A stretch of DNA of 64,000 nt from Thermodesulfovibrio sp. 3462-1. Its GTDB lineage: Bacteria > Nitrospirota > Thermodesulfovibrionia > Thermodesulfovibrionales > Thermodesulfovibrionaceae. A model generated the notes under the pieces. It did not search any database. It was given only the letters and a program-made list of their open reading frames with translations, and was not told the origin of the DNA. A program made the position numbers and the translations under genes. This document shows positions 28,645-37,043 of this stretch, piece by piece. Position 1 is the first letter of the stretch, and each line of letters begins with the position of its first letter. The stretch is taken from the NCBI RefSeq assembly GCF_040451425.1, contig NZ_CP144374.1, forward strand, positions 1,094,501 to 1,158,500, written 5' to 3'.

Positions 28645-30279
28645 TTATCTTAAAAGTAAGCCCTTTTTTAAATCATCTATGGCTTGTTCACGGAGTTTGT
28701 AGTGTTGCTTTTTACCAGTGGCTGTCATTGGAAGTGCATCAAGAAATCTCCAGTAACGAGGTCTTTTATATGCCGGAAGCATAGGATGTTTTGATATGAA
28801 TTTTTTAAGCTCATCAAGAGTTAAGGTTTCATCTTTTGTTACAACATAGGCTACCAGAGCCTGTCCTCTTGTCTCATCAGGAATTCCTACCACTGCACAA
28901 TGCATGACCTTTGGATGCTCCTGTATTACTTCTTCAATCTGAATTGGATAAATGTTTTCCCCTCCAACAATTATCATGTCATCTTTCCTTGAAACAATTG
29001 TTATATAACCATTTTCATTCCATGTTGCGAGGTCACCTGTGTAAAACCAATCTTTATTAAGCTTTTTCTTTGTCTCTTCAGGTTTGTTATAGTAATCATA
29101 ACTGCATTTCAATGACTTTACAATGACTTCTCCAACTTCCTGATTATTCTTTTTAACAATTTCCTCTGGCTCAGAGAGTTTGTCTTCATAAACCTTAACA
29201 ACTCTTACCTCATCACAAAATACTGCACGACCTGCTGTCCCTGCCATCTCAAGAAGATCCTCTGGAGTTAAAAGGGTGTTCCAGAATGTTTCAGAAGTTC
29301 CGTATCCATTAAATATGTTTGGTGTAAACACCTTTTGCATCTCAACGCACAGTGTTTTGTCAAGTGGAGAACCCATACTGACAAGCCCTCTTAAAGAGCG
29401 TAGATTATGAGGATGCTTCTTCTGTTCTTCCATCATAACTTTATACATAGTAGGAACACCGATTATAAATGTAATTTTGTATTTTTCTACTGCTTCCAGC
29501 GCGGGTTTTGTATAGAAGGTTTTTAATGATACAATTGTTGCTCCAAGATAAAGCCCTGGATTAGGTCCTCCAATATGAAGTCCTCCACGATGAAACCATG
29601 GAGAAAGATTCATGATAATATCATTTTTATTAAGTCCTAAGCTGATAATGACATCAATAGCGGTTAAAATTTCATTTATATTGTTCAGTGGAACTCCTTT
29701 AGGTCTTCCAGTTGTTCCTGATGTATAAAGCCTTGTAACTTCAGAATAAGCATTTTGACAGCACTGCATCGGCTCAAATTCTGGTTTTCCTTTTACATAT
29801 TCTTCATAAGGTATAGCAAAATCACATTCTCCTTCCCCTACATAAATGAGCCTTTTCGGTTTATGCTTTGAAATTTGAATTGCTTCTTTCACCATCTCCT
29901 TTAAAGATATATCAAAGATAAATGCTACAGGTTGACAATCCTCTATCGTATAGGCAGTCTCACCTGAAGAAAACCTGAAATTGATAGGACTGCTTACAGC
30001 TCCAATTTTCTGACACCCAAGCCAGATAAAAGCAAATTCCGGAACATTCATAAGCTGAAACATAACACTATCACCTTTTTTTACTTTATCTTGAAGCAAG
30101 GCTGAGGAAAACCGATTTACCTCTTTATTAAGCTCACTATATGTCCATTGTCTTTCAGTATCTGCATCAATAAGAGCTACTTTTTCAGGAAATCTTTCAA
30201 CACTCCTCAAAAATCCTGCAATATAAATGAAATTTCTTTCAAAAATTTCTTTAAATCTTTCTACATTGTAGCTATTCAT
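28645..30279 (-). CDS. AMP-forming acyl-CoA ligase
   Basis: A 544-residue member of the ANL family that activates a carboxylic acid through an acyl-adenylate. The ATP-binding loop RLYTSGTTGRPKGVP, NGYGTSETFW, the hinge YTGDLATWNENGY and the C-terminal Lys region ATGKKQHYKLR are all present. The substrate cannot be read from sequence; medium- or long-chain fatty acids are a guess based on the ketoacyl synthase and thioesterase next to it. It lies 17 bases after the synthase gene. Confidence 0.92.
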   Translation of the reverse strand: MNSYNVERFKEIFERNFIYIAGFLRSVERFPEKVALIDADTERQWTYSELNKEVNRFSSALLQDKVKKGDSVMFQLMNVPEFAFIWLGCQKIGAVSSPINFRFSSGETAYTIEDCQPVAFIFDISLKEMVKEAIQISKHKPKRLIYVGEGECDFAIPYEEYVKGKPEFEPMQCCQNAYSEVTRLYTSGTTGRPKGVPLNNINEILTAIDVIISLGLNKNDIIMNLSPWFHRGGLHIGGPNPGLYLGATIVSLKTFYTKPALEAVEKYKITFIIGVPTMYKVMMEEQKKHPHNLRSLRGLVSMGSPLDKTLCVEMQKVFTPNIFNGYGTSETFWNTLLTPEDLLEMAGTAGRAVFCDEVRVVKVYEDKLSEPEEIVKKNNQEVGEVIVKSLKCSYDYYNKPEETKKKLNKDWFYTGDLATWNENGYITIVSRKDDMIIVGGENIYPIQIEEVIQEHPKVMHCAVVGIPDETRGQALVAYVVTKDETLTLDELKKFISKHPMLPAYKRPRYWRFLDALPMTATGKKQHYKLREQAIDDLKKGLLLR

Positions 30280-30296
30280 GATTCCCTCCCATTTTT

Positions 30297-31541
30297 TTAA
30301 ATCCTTTTTAATACCAAGGAGGCATTAATACCTCCAAAACCAAAGGAATTTTTTAGAACTATTTTTACATTCTTTTTTCTTGCTTTATTTGCAACATAAT
30401 CAAGATCACAGGCTGGATCAGGATTTTCAAGATTTATTGTGGGAGGAATAATTCCTTCAAGGATAGTTTTTGCAGAAAAAATTGTTTCTACTATACCTGC
30501 AGCACCCCACATATGACCAATCATTGATTTATTTGATGATATAGGAATTCTGTAGGCATGCTCTTTGAAAAAACTCTTTATTGCTATTGTTTCAGTTAAA
30601 TCATTTAAAACAGTGGAAGTACCATGAGCATTAATATAATCAATCTCCTCTGGTGAGACTCTTGCATCTTGTAAAGCCTTTCTCATACATTCAACAATGC
30701 TTAAAGCTTCAGGCTCTGGTGCAGTGGGATGATAGGCATCGCAGGTTGCACCAAATCCAGCAATTTCAACCAGAGGAGTTGCTCCTCTTTTTAGGGCATG
30801 TTCATAAGCTTCTATAATTACACAGCCAGCTCCTTCTGAAGGAACAAATCCGCATCTTAACCTGTCAAATGGCCTTGATGCTTTTTTAGGTTGAGTGTTT
30901 GCTTTGTCAGTAGCAATTGCCCCAATATTGTCAAGGCTTGCAATAATTGTTGGTGTTATACCTGCATCAGCTCCTATGACCATTGCAATATCAATTATTT
31001 CCATCTGAATTAATTTCATAGCCAGACCTATTGCTTTTGTTCCTGCAGCACAAGCCTCTTGAAGAAAATACTGTGGACCTCTGGCATTGAAAATTCTTGC
31101 TACTTGTCCTGCTACAGGATTACCAGCTAAGTTTATAATGCAAAAAGGAGATACTTTTTTTGGTCCTTTCGATATTAACATTTCATAATTCTGTTCAAAA
31201 GAGGATGGACAACCAATAGCGCTTGCTCCGATGATGGAAAATCTGAAGGGATCTTTAATTGATTTAGTTTTAAAGCCTGATGTTTCAGCTGTCAATAAAG
31301 CGACGGAAATGAAGAAATGAAACATTCTATCATAGCGAGATAATATCTTTTTATCAAGAAATTCTTCAGCGTGGAACTCCTTACACTCTCCAGCAATCTG
31401 ACATTTATGATTTTCAGGATTAAAAAGTGTAATTCTGTCAATTCCAGATTCTCCATTGATTAATCTGTTCCAGCATACATCTAAACCAATCCCCAATGGA
31501 GTAATAAGATTCATTGCTGTTATGACAATTCTTCGTTTCAT
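30297..31541 (-). CDS. Beta-ketoacyl-ACP synthase (FabF-like)
   Basis: A 414-residue condensing enzyme that extends acyl chains by two carbons. The Cys-His-His triad is intact: EACAAGTKAIGL (active Cys), NAHGTSTVLND and SNKSMIGHMWGAAG. The final GFGGINASLVL is typical. It lacks companion acyl carrier protein or reductase genes here, so it may be a specialised synthase acting with the adjacent thioesterase and ligase rather than the main FabF. Confidence 0.92.
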   Translation of the reverse strand: MKRRIVITAMNLITPLGIGLDVCWNRLINGESGIDRITLFNPENHKCQIAGECKEFHAEEFLDKKILSRYDRMFHFFISVALLTAETSGFKTKSIKDPFRFSIIGASAIGCPSSFEQNYEMLISKGPKKVSPFCIINLAGNPVAGQVARIFNARGPQYFLQEACAAGTKAIGLAMKLIQMEIIDIAMVIGADAGITPTIIASLDNIGAIATDKANTQPKKASRPFDRLRCGFVPSEGAGCVIIEAYEHALKRGATPLVEIAGFGATCDAYHPTAPEPEALSIVECMRKALQDARVSPEEIDYINAHGTSTVLNDLTETIAIKSFFKEHAYRIPISSNKSMIGHMWGAAGIVETIFSAKTILEGIIPPTINLENPDPACDLDYVANKARKKNVKIVLKNSFGFGGINASLVLKRI

Positions 31542-31543
31542 AT

Positions 31544-31951
31544 TTATTCAAAATTTTTTAGAATTTTTACAAAGGAATGGGGCAGAGTAACTGGTTTGTT
31601 TTCATTGTTGACACATATGTGATATGTAAAACCTTCGGCAATTTTCTCCCCTTCTTTTAAAACTTCATAATGAAACACAATTCCTCTTGATTTTAAACTC
31701 TTTATTGAGGTTTTTATAAATAATAAATCATCATATCTTGCAGGCTTATAATATTTAACATGGAATTCAACAACCGGAAGGTGATAACCTTTGTTTTCTA
31801 ATTCTTTATAAGTAAAACCTCTTTTTCTTAAGTATTCTGTTCTTGCCTTTTCAAAGAATATTGCATAGTTTCCGTAATAAACAATCCCAAAATTATCTGT
31901 ATCTGCATACTTGACTCTAACCGGAACATCTACAAAAATCTTTGAATGCAT
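31544..31951 (-). CDS. Hotdog-fold acyl-CoA thioesterase (YbgC/FadM type)
   Basis: A 135-residue hotdog thioesterase. The family signature RVKYADTDNFGIVYYGNY contains the catalytic Asp, followed by FEKARTEYLRKRGF. It is first in a four-gene operon (thioesterase, ketoacyl synthase, ligase, porin), two bases before the synthase gene. A TATAAT box (minus strand, 31966-31961) lies 9 bases before ATG 31951, leaving at most a few untranslated bases and no Shine-Dalgarno. YbgC proteins are often next to tol genes; here the tol cluster is about 7 kb away. Confidence 0.9.
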   Translation of the reverse strand: MHSKIFVDVPVRVKYADTDNFGIVYYGNYAIFFEKARTEYLRKRGFTYKELENKGYHLPVVEFHVKYYKPARYDDLLFIKTSIKSLKSRGIVFHYEVLKEGEKIAEGFTYHICVNNENKPVTLPHSFVKILKNFE

Positions 31952-32032
31952 GGTGACAAAATTATATCAAAAAAAATTTTTGTTGTAAAGTTCAGTGGCT
32001 AACTCTAAGCGTAAGCGAAGAGGCTCCTCCTA

Positions 32033-32042
32033 CCCCCCCCCC
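32033..32042. repeat. Homopolymer run of ten C
   Basis: Ten consecutive C residues stand out in an AT-rich intergenic region between the divergent thioesterase and IHF/HU genes. Such tracts are prone to slippage. No reading frame runs through it convincingly. Confidence 0.9.
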
Positions 32043-32086
32043 TATCAAGCTTAATCCTGAAGGCAATTTCAGAAAATTCCTTTAAC

Positions 32087-32115
32087 TTGACAACATCGCA
32101 ATAAAATAGGATAAA
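32087..32115 (+). promoter_or_regulatory. Promoter of the IHF/HU-MerR operon
   Basis: TTGACA at 32087-32092 is followed after 17 bases by GATAAA (32110-32115), a fair sigma-70-type -10. It lies 38 bases before the IHF/HU start codon, which has its own strong AAGGAGG site at 32141. Confidence 0.55.
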
Positions 32116-32152
32116 ATTCAATAAACTGAATTTCTGAGCTAAGGAGGATTTG

Positions 32153-32437
32153 ATGACGAAGGCGGATCTTATTAATTTTATATTCGAAAGAGTAGGATTA
32201 CCGAAAACTGAGATACAGAAAATTGTGGAAACAGTTTTTGAAACAATAAAAGAGGCTTTAAAGGAAGAAGAAGTAGTTAAAATCTCAGGCTTTGGAGTTT
32301 TTACAGTAAGACGAAAGGGAAGTAGAATAGGTAGAAATCCGAAAACCATGCAGACTGTGGAAATTAAGTCAAGAAAGGTGGTTACTTTCAGACCAAGTGA
32401 ACAGCTGAAGCAAAGGATCCAGCAAAATATGAACTGA
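32153..32437 (+). CDS. ihfA: HU/IHF-family DNA-bending protein (IHF alpha-like)
   Basis: A 94-residue histone-like protein that bends DNA. It has the family core KISGFGVFTVRRKGSRIGRNPKT and the flexible arm with the Arg-Asn-Pro tip used to intercalate DNA. The ATG at 32153, 5 bases after AAGGAGG, is preferred to the TTG just before it. The pair IHF alpha plus MerR-like gene is a common arrangement in Gram-negative bacteria. IHF is the usual DNA-bending partner of sigma-54 activators, which is relevant to the promoter at 52.6 kb. Confidence 0.9.
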   Translation: MTKADLINFIFERVGLPKTEIQKIVETVFETIKEALKEEEVVKISGFGVFTVRRKGSRIGRNPKTMQTVEIKSRKVVTFRPSEQLKQRIQQNMN

Positions 32438-32438
32438 A

Positions 32439-32786
32439 ATGGGAGAACCAGTACAAAGACAACTACCTTTTAAATTTTTTTATAAAATTGGAGAAACAAG
32501 CAGAATTGTTGGAGTTGAGCCTTATGTTTTAAGATACTGGGAAACAGAATTCCCTTTTTTAAAGCCTAAAAAGACAAAGACAGGGCAAAGATTGTATACT
32601 AAAAAAGAGATAGAAATGCTTTTTTTAATAAAAAAGATGCTTTATGAAGAGAGATTTACAGTAGAGGGAGTGAGACAGAAATTAGGAAAAATGTATCGCC
32701 AAGCTTCAAATGAAACGCTAACAAAACAAGATATATTAAATAAAGTAAAAATTAAACTTAAAGAGATTTTGAGAATGCTTTCCTGA
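32439..32786 (+). CDS. MerR-family transcription regulator
   Basis: A 115-residue protein with an N-terminal MerR winged helix: FYKIGETSRIVGVEPYVLRYWE, then RLYTKKEIEMLFLIK. A short coiled coil follows; no metal-binding cysteines or effector domain are present. It begins one base after the ihfA stop and so is co-expressed. Such small MerR proteins next to ihfA are widespread, but their targets are mostly unknown. Confidence 0.9.
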   Translation: MGEPVQRQLPFKFFYKIGETSRIVGVEPYVLRYWETEFPFLKPKKTKTGQRLYTKKEIEMLFLIKKMLYEERFTVEGVRQKLGKMYRQASNETLTKQDILNKVKIKLKEILRMLS

Positions 32787-32788
32787 AT

Positions 32789-32863
32789 CGGGGCGTAGCG
32801 CAGCCTGGTTAGCGCACTCGCTTGGGGTGCGAGTGGTCGGCCGTTCAAATCGGCTCGCCCCGA
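32789..32863 (+). tRNA. tRNA-Pro (anticodon GGG)
   Basis: Acceptor CGGGGCG (32789-32795) pairs with CGCCCCG (32856-32862). The anticodon stem CTCGC/GCGAG encloses TTGGGGT, giving GGG. The D arm (GCGCAGCCTGGTTAGCGC) and T loop TTCAAAT are normal. CCA is not encoded. It follows the MerR gene by two bases and is probably made from the same transcript. Confidence 0.96.
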
Positions 32864-32916
32864 TTTTTTAATTAAAGATTTTATGAAGACTTTAAAATAA
32901 GAGGTTTGGGAAGACT

Positions 32917-32952
32917 GCAAGTTCTTGATTTTCAAGAACTTGCAAGTTTTTA
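32917..32952 (+). terminator. Rho-independent terminator after tRNA-Pro
   Basis: A perfect 12-bp stem, GCAAGTTCTTGA (32917-32928) with TCAAGAACTTGC (32932-32943), loop TTT, then AAGTTTTTAA. It separates the ihfA-merR-tRNA unit from lysS. Confidence 0.85.
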
Positions 32953-32988
32953 ACAGTTTCAATAAATCAAGGGGGTTAAATCAGGAAT

Positions 32989-34470
32989 ATGCAGGAAACA
33001 CCTTTATCTGAGCTTATCCAGCAGAGAATTAAAAAACTTGAAACACTGAGAAGTCTTGGTATTGAACCTTACAATGGAGTTTTTAATCCTGAATACAGCA
33101 CTGAAGAAATTTTTATAAAATTTGGGAATCTTGATAAAGAAAAACTGGAACAGGAAAACATAAAAGCCTCAGCTGCTGGAAGAATAATTCTTTTAAGAGA
33201 TTTTGGTAAAGCAGCCTTTGCCCATATACAGGATTCAAAGGGAAGAATTCAAATTTATCTTAGAAAAGATGTCTTAGGAGAAAAATTTTCTTTAATTAAG
33301 AATCTTGATATCGGCGATATTGTCGGTGTTGAAGGAAGACTTTTTAGAACAAAAACAAATGAGTTAACTATAGAAGTGCAGGAATTTGTTTTTTTAAGTA
33401 AATCCCTTAGGCCTCTTCCAGAAAAATGGCATGGACTCAAAGATATTGAGGCAAGATACAGGCAGAGATATGTTGACCTTATTGTAAATCCGTCGGTAAA
33501 GGAAACTTTTATAAAGAGGCAGCAAATTATTAAGTATTTGAGAGAGTTTCTTGAAAATGAAGGATTCCTTGAAGTTGAAACACCTGTGATGCATACAATT
33601 GCAGGAGGTGCGAGAGCAAAGCCATTTAAAACTTATCATGAAGCTCTTGACATGGAGCTTTACTTAAGAATTGCACCTGAGCTTTATCTGAAAAGGCTTC
33701 TTGTGGGCGGATTTGAAAGAGTTTTTGAAATAGGTAAGAATTTTAGAAATGAAGGAATATCAACGAAGCATAATCCTGAATTCACAATGGTAGAGTTTTA
33801 TGTAGCTTACAAAGACTATAACTGGCTTATGGATTTTACAGAAAAGCTATTAGTTTACATTGTTGAAAAAATCTTCGGAAGTCTTCAGGTAAAATACGGA
33901 GATTACACAATTGATTTCACTCCACCCTTTAAAAAAATTACCATGTATGATGCCCTGAAGACTAAAGGTGTGCCAGAGGAGACATTAAAAAACATGGACT
34001 TTGCTTTAAAATGGGCAAAGGACAAAGGCATAGAAATTCCTGAGGGAAGCTCTCTAAGCAAGGTTCTTGACGAGATATTTAAAGAAGTTGTAGAGCCTGA
34101 ACTTATTCAGCCAACATTTATTATTGATTATCCTGTTGAGCTTTCTCCTTTAGCAAAAAGGAAAAGAGACAATCCAGAGCTTGTAGAAAGATTTGAGCTT
34201 TTCATTGCTGGTAGAGAAATTGCAAATGCCTTTTCTGAGCTTAATGACCCCATTGATCAGAAAGAAAGATTTCTCCGTCAGCTTGAAGAAAGACTTAAAG
34301 GAGATGAAGAAGTGCCTGAGATGGATGAGGATTTTGTGAGAGCCCTTGAAATTGGTATGCCTCCAGCAGCAGGAGAAGGTATTGGAATAGATAGGCTTGT
34401 GATGATTTTAACTGACAGTCACTCAATAAGAGATGTTATACTGTTTCCTCTTTTAAGACCTGAAAAATGA
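32989..34470 (+). CDS. lysS: Lysyl-tRNA synthetase, class II
   Basis: Charges tRNA-Lys. The 493-residue protein has the N-terminal OB-fold anticodon-binding domain ([27 protein letters not shown]) and the class II catalytic motifs: [10 protein letters not shown] (motif 1), [15 protein letters not shown] (motif 2) and GIGIDRLVM (motif 3). It overlaps the ABC permease gene by four bases. Confidence 0.98.
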   Translation: MQETPLSELIQQRIKKLETLRSLGIEPYNGVFNPEYSTEEIFIKFGNLDKEKLEQENIKASAAGRIILLRDFGKAAFAHIQDSKGRIQIYLRKDVLGEKFSLIKNLDIGDIVGVEGRLFRTKTNELTIEVQEFVFLSKSLRPLPEKWHGLKDIEARYRQRYVDLIVNPSVKETFIKRQQIIKYLREFLENEGFLEVETPVMHTIAGGARAKPFKTYHEALDMELYLRIAPELYLKRLLVGGFERVFEIGKNFRNEGISTKHNPEFTMVEFYVAYKDYNWLMDFTEKLLVYIVEKIFGSLQVKYGDYTIDFTPPFKKITMYDALKTKGVPEETLKNMDFALKWAKDKGIEIPEGSSLSKVLDEIFKEVVEPELIQPTFIIDYPVELSPLAKRKRDNPELVERFELFIAGREIANAFSELNDPIDQKERFLRQLEERLKGDEEVPEMDEDFVRALEIGMPPAAGEGIGIDRLVMILTDSHSIRDVILFPLLRPEK

Positions 34471-35672
34471 AACTTCCTTTTTATATTGCTTTAAGGTATT
34501 TAAAAAGTAAAAAAAGAGGTTTTTCCTTTGGCACTATAATTTCCATAAGCGGAGTTGCCCTGGGAGTTATGGCTCTGATTGTTGTTATTTCTGTAATAAG
34601 TGGATTTCACGAGGATTTACAGAAAAAAATTCTTGGCACACAGGCACATGCTGTTGTTTTAAATTATTCTGGAGGAATAGAGAATTACAGAGCTGTTATG
34701 GATTTTTTATCAAAAAAACAGGAAATTGAAGCATACTCCCCTTTTGTAATGGGACAGGTTCTTATTTCCTCCGGTAAAAGAGCTCATGGAGTTTATCTTA
34801 GAGGAATTATTCCAGATTATGATATGAAAACTACGGAGGTTTTTAAACATGTGAAATATAAATATCAAAATCATACAGATCTGCCATGGATAATAATTGG
34901 CAAAGAACTGGCAAATCTTCTTGGAGTGCTTCCTGGAGACACAATCACAATAATATCTCCAATGGGTTCAATTGGTCCATTGGGTATAATTCCAAAGGTC
35001 AAAAAGTTTATTGTTACAGGAATTTTTGAAATAGGAATGTATGAGTATGATATGAATCTTGCAATAACAGACCTAAGTATAGCTCAAGACTTTTTTGAAT
35101 ATGGAGATAAAGTAACAGGTATTCAACTCAAGCTTAAAGATGTCTATAAGGCAGATAAAATCTGTCAGAGACTTGCTCGTGAACTTGATGGAGAGTTTTA
35201 TTGCAAGGACTGGATGCAAATGAACAGAAACCTCTTTTCTGCTCTTAAACTTGAAAAATTCACAATGTTTCTTATTCTTATATTGATTGTGCTCGTGGCA
35301 TCCTTTAACATAATAAGTATGTTAATGATAAATGTTACTGAAAAGCAGAGAGAAATTGCTATACTTAAATCAATGGGCGCAACAGACAGTTTTATAAAAT
35401 GGATTTTCGTATGTCAGGGGCTTATTATTGGTTTAATTGGAACTTTTATAGGATTAACAGGAGGAATTTTTCTATGTGAGATTGTTAAATCCTATGAAAT
35501 TGTAAAACTTCCAGCAGATGTTTACTATTTGAGTAAGCTGCCAGTTAAAATTAAGATTTTTGATGTTATGGTGATATGTGCATGTGCTTTATTTATCAGC
35601 CTTATTTCAACTGTTTATCCTGCTCACAGAGCATCAAAAATAAATCCTGTTGAGATTCTCAGGTATGAGTGA
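34467..35672 (+). CDS. Lipoprotein-releasing ABC permease (LolC/LolE family)
   Basis: A 401-residue inner-membrane protein with one N-terminal helix ([21 protein letters not shown]), a periplasmic MacB-like domain, and three C-terminal helices, the usual Lol/FtsX-type layout. With the ATPase encoded just downstream it should extract outer-membrane lipoproteins from the inner membrane. Only one permease gene is present, so the transporter is probably a homodimer (LolF-like) rather than LolC plus LolE. Confidence 0.93.
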   Translation: MKLPFYIALRYLKSKKRGFSFGTIISISGVALGVMALIVVISVISGFHEDLQKKILGTQAHAVVLNYSGGIENYRAVMDFLSKKQEIEAYSPFVMGQVLISSGKRAHGVYLRGIIPDYDMKTTEVFKHVKYKYQNHTDLPWIIIGKELANLLGVLPGDTITIISPMGSIGPLGIIPKVKKFIVTGIFEIGMYEYDMNLAITDLSIAQDFFEYGDKVTGIQLKLKDVYKADKICQRLARELDGEFYCKDWMQMNRNLFSALKLEKFTMFLILILIVLVASFNIISMLMINVTEKQREIAILKSMGATDSFIKWIFVCQGLIIGLIGTFIGLTGGIFLCEIVKSYEIVKLPADVYYLSKLPVKIKIFDVMVICACALFISLISTVYPAHRASKINPVEILRYE

Positions 35673-35917
35673 TGTTTAGATTAATAAGAAACATTGGATG
35701 CCTGAGTATAATTGTATTTATTATTTTTCTTATTGTTGCAGTGTTTTTTGATGGAGAAAAAATTAGACAACTTGGTGATAAGACAACAGGAATTGTTAAA
35801 AAAGGATTTCACTATGCTGCAGACAAAGCAGATAGGATTCACCAGGATATAATGAAAAAAATAAATGAACTCGGGAAACCCTTCCGTGAAAGAGATACTG
35901 AGGACAAAAAACCTTAA
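35669..35917 (+). CDS. Small single-helix membrane protein, unknown
   Basis: An 82-residue protein with one N-terminal membrane helix (IGCLSIIVFIIFLIVAVFF) and a charged amphipathic tail. It overlaps the permease stop by four bases and the ATPase start by up to 53 bases, so it belongs to the lol operon. I do not recognise the family; a small accessory subunit or a translational-coupling peptide are both possible. Confidence 0.55.
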   Translation: MMFRLIRNIGCLSIIVFIIFLIVAVFFDGEKIRQLGDKTTGIVKKGFHYAADKADRIHQDIMKKINELGKPFRERDTEDKKP

Positions 35918-36584
35918 AAAAACTTACTGGACAAAGGCTGGTTCAATAGAAGTATTGAAAGGGATTGATTTTATAGCCTATCAAGGTGAGATTGTGGCTA
36001 TAACAGGAGCAAGCGGAGTTGGTAAAAGCACTTTTCTCCATGTGATTGGAACTCTTGATAAACCAACCTCTGGTGAGATTTTATTCAAATTTGACAGAGA
36101 AATAAATCCTTTAAAGCTTTCAGCAGATTGTCTCGCAGAATTTCGTAACAAATATATTGGTTTTGTCTTTCAATTTCACTATCTTTTGTCAGAGTTTAAT
36201 GTTCTGGAAAATGTTATAATGCCAGAGTTAATTGCAGGGCATTACAACAAGATTAAGCTAAATCAAAATATTATTAAAGAAAAGGCTTTTGAAATACTGA
36301 AAAAATTAGGATTATCAGAACGAGCTCATCATCGTCCTGGTGAGCTCTCAGGTGGTGAACAGCAGAGAGTTGCCGTGGCAAGAGCTTTATTTAAAAATCC
36401 TTCTTTGGTGCTTGCTGATGAGCCTACAGGAAATCTTGATTCACGGTCAGCCCATGAGCTTTTTGAGCTTTTTCAGAAAATTAATTCTGAAGAAGGCACA
36501 ACCTTTATAATTGTTACTCATAATGAAGCAATTGCTCAAAAATGCACAAGAACACTAAGAATGATAGATGGAGTTTTAACCTGA
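35865..36584 (+). CDS. lolD: Lipoprotein-releasing ABC ATPase LolD
   Basis: A 239-residue ABC ATPase. Walker [10 protein letters not shown], signature [16 protein letters not shown], Walker [13 protein letters not shown] and the switch His in IIVTHN are intact; the spacing is typical of LolD/MacB. The start is uncertain: ATG 35865 gives a 53-base overlap with the gene before it, while GTG 35886 ([14 protein letters not shown]) is closer to usual LolD starts. It powers the permease at 34467. Confidence 0.94.
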   Translation: MNSGNPSVKEILRTKNLKKTYWTKAGSIEVLKGIDFIAYQGEIVAITGASGVGKSTFLHVIGTLDKPTSGEILFKFDREINPLKLSADCLAEFRNKYIGFVFQFHYLLSEFNVLENVIMPELIAGHYNKIKLNQNIIKEKAFEILKKLGLSERAHHRPGELSGGEQQRVAVARALFKNPSLVLADEPTGNLDSRSAHELFELFQKINSEEGTTFIIVTHNEAIAQKCTRTLRMIDGVLT

Positions 36585-36598
36585 AAAGAGTTCAACTG

Positions 36599-36629
36599 TT
36601 GACAACATCAGTAGAAAATTATGTATAAT
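36599..36629 (+). promoter_or_regulatory. Promoter of tRNA-Val
   Basis: TTGACA (36599-36604) and TATAAT (36624-36629) with a 19-base spacer and a TG directly before the -10. The predicted start is about 5 bases before the tRNA. Confidence 0.7.
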
Positions 36630-36640
36630 TAACAATCCGT

Positions 36641-36712
36641 AGGCGCGTAGCTCAGTGGGAGAGCGCTTCCTTGACGCGGAAGAGGTCGTGGGTTCGATCC
36701 CCTCCGCGCCTA
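36641..36712 (+). tRNA. tRNA-Val (anticodon GAC)
   Basis: Acceptor AGGCGCG (36641-36647) pairs with CGCGCCT (36705-36711). The anticodon stem CTTCC/GGAAG encloses TTGACGC, giving GAC. The T loop is TTCGATC; its stem has one T-T mismatch. CCA is not encoded. Confidence 0.94.
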
Positions 36713-36861
36713 CTGTAAATCAAGAGTTTACGAAAATTATCTGTCCTCTTTTTTCCACAAACTGTATTCATAGAGACACACCATAAAAACACAAAAACAG
36801 AAAATAAAACCATCTTCCTCTGGCAGAGAATTTGCTTATATTATTAAGGAATTAAAAATAC

Positions 36862-36890
36862 TTGACAACTAAAAAAAAGTATGTTAAACT
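36862..36890 (+). promoter_or_regulatory. Strong promoter of the porin gene
   Basis: TTGACA (36862-36867), an ideal 17-base spacer with an A-rich centre, and TAAACT (36885-36890) with TG one base upstream (extended -10). Transcription should start near 36897, giving a leader of about 147 bases. Confidence 0.8.
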
Positions 36891-36920
36891 TTTTAAAAAA
36901 CGCAAAAAAAGGAGGTGATA

Positions 36921-36936
36921 GGCGAACACGGTGCGT
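36921..36936 (+). repeat. Left arm of the inverted repeat flanking the porin gene
   Basis: GGCGAACACGGTGCGT is complementary to 38439-38454: 14 bases match perfectly and two more pair with one G-U. The arms lie in the 5' leader and just after the stop codon of the same gene, about 1.5 kb apart. Confidence 0.9.
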
Positions 36937-36959
36937 GGGGTAATTCCCAGTAAGCTTTT

Positions 36960-36989
36960 CCGAAGCAGTTCACTGCTCGGAGTTTTTTT
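36960..36989 (+). terminator. Terminator-like hairpin in the porin leader (possible attenuator)
   Basis: CCGAAGCAG pairs with CTGCTCGG with one bulged A, loop TTCA, followed at 36983-36989 by seven T. It lies between promoter and start codon, so full-length porin mRNA requires read-through. Confidence 0.7.
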
Positions 36990-37043
36990 AGCTGTACCAC
37001 CGCCCTTGGCGGTGTAACTGAACTAACCGATGGAGGTTAGGAA

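Larger units (their letters stand above)
36897..37043 (+). promoter_or_regulatory. Structured 5' leader of the porin mRNA
   Basis: The leader begins with AAAGGAGGTGAT (36908-36919), a full match to the 16S rRNA tail, more than 120 bases before the porin start. It is followed by an arm that can pair with the 3' end of the mRNA, a terminator-like hairpin (36960-36989), a 7-bp hairpin CACCGCC/GGCGGTG (36998-37014), and CTAACC/GGTTAG (37023-37040), which encloses the porin ribosome site GGAGG. A 28-codon frame from GTG 36931 to TAA 37017 overlaps the terminator and could be a leader peptide, but it sits 15 bases from the GGAGG core. The layout suggests attenuation or mRNA stabilisation. I cannot match it to a known riboswitch. 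Confidence 0.6.

Noticed and set aside
32005-32349. 114-codon frame on the minus strand covering the C10 tract and the IHF/HU gene start
   Set aside because: It is antisense to the clearly real IHF/HU gene and has no ribosome site.
36901-37020. Known riboswitch class in the porin leader
   Set aside because: The conserved cores I can recall (c-di-GMP, cobalamin, SAM, fluoride, glutamine) do not fit the sequence.
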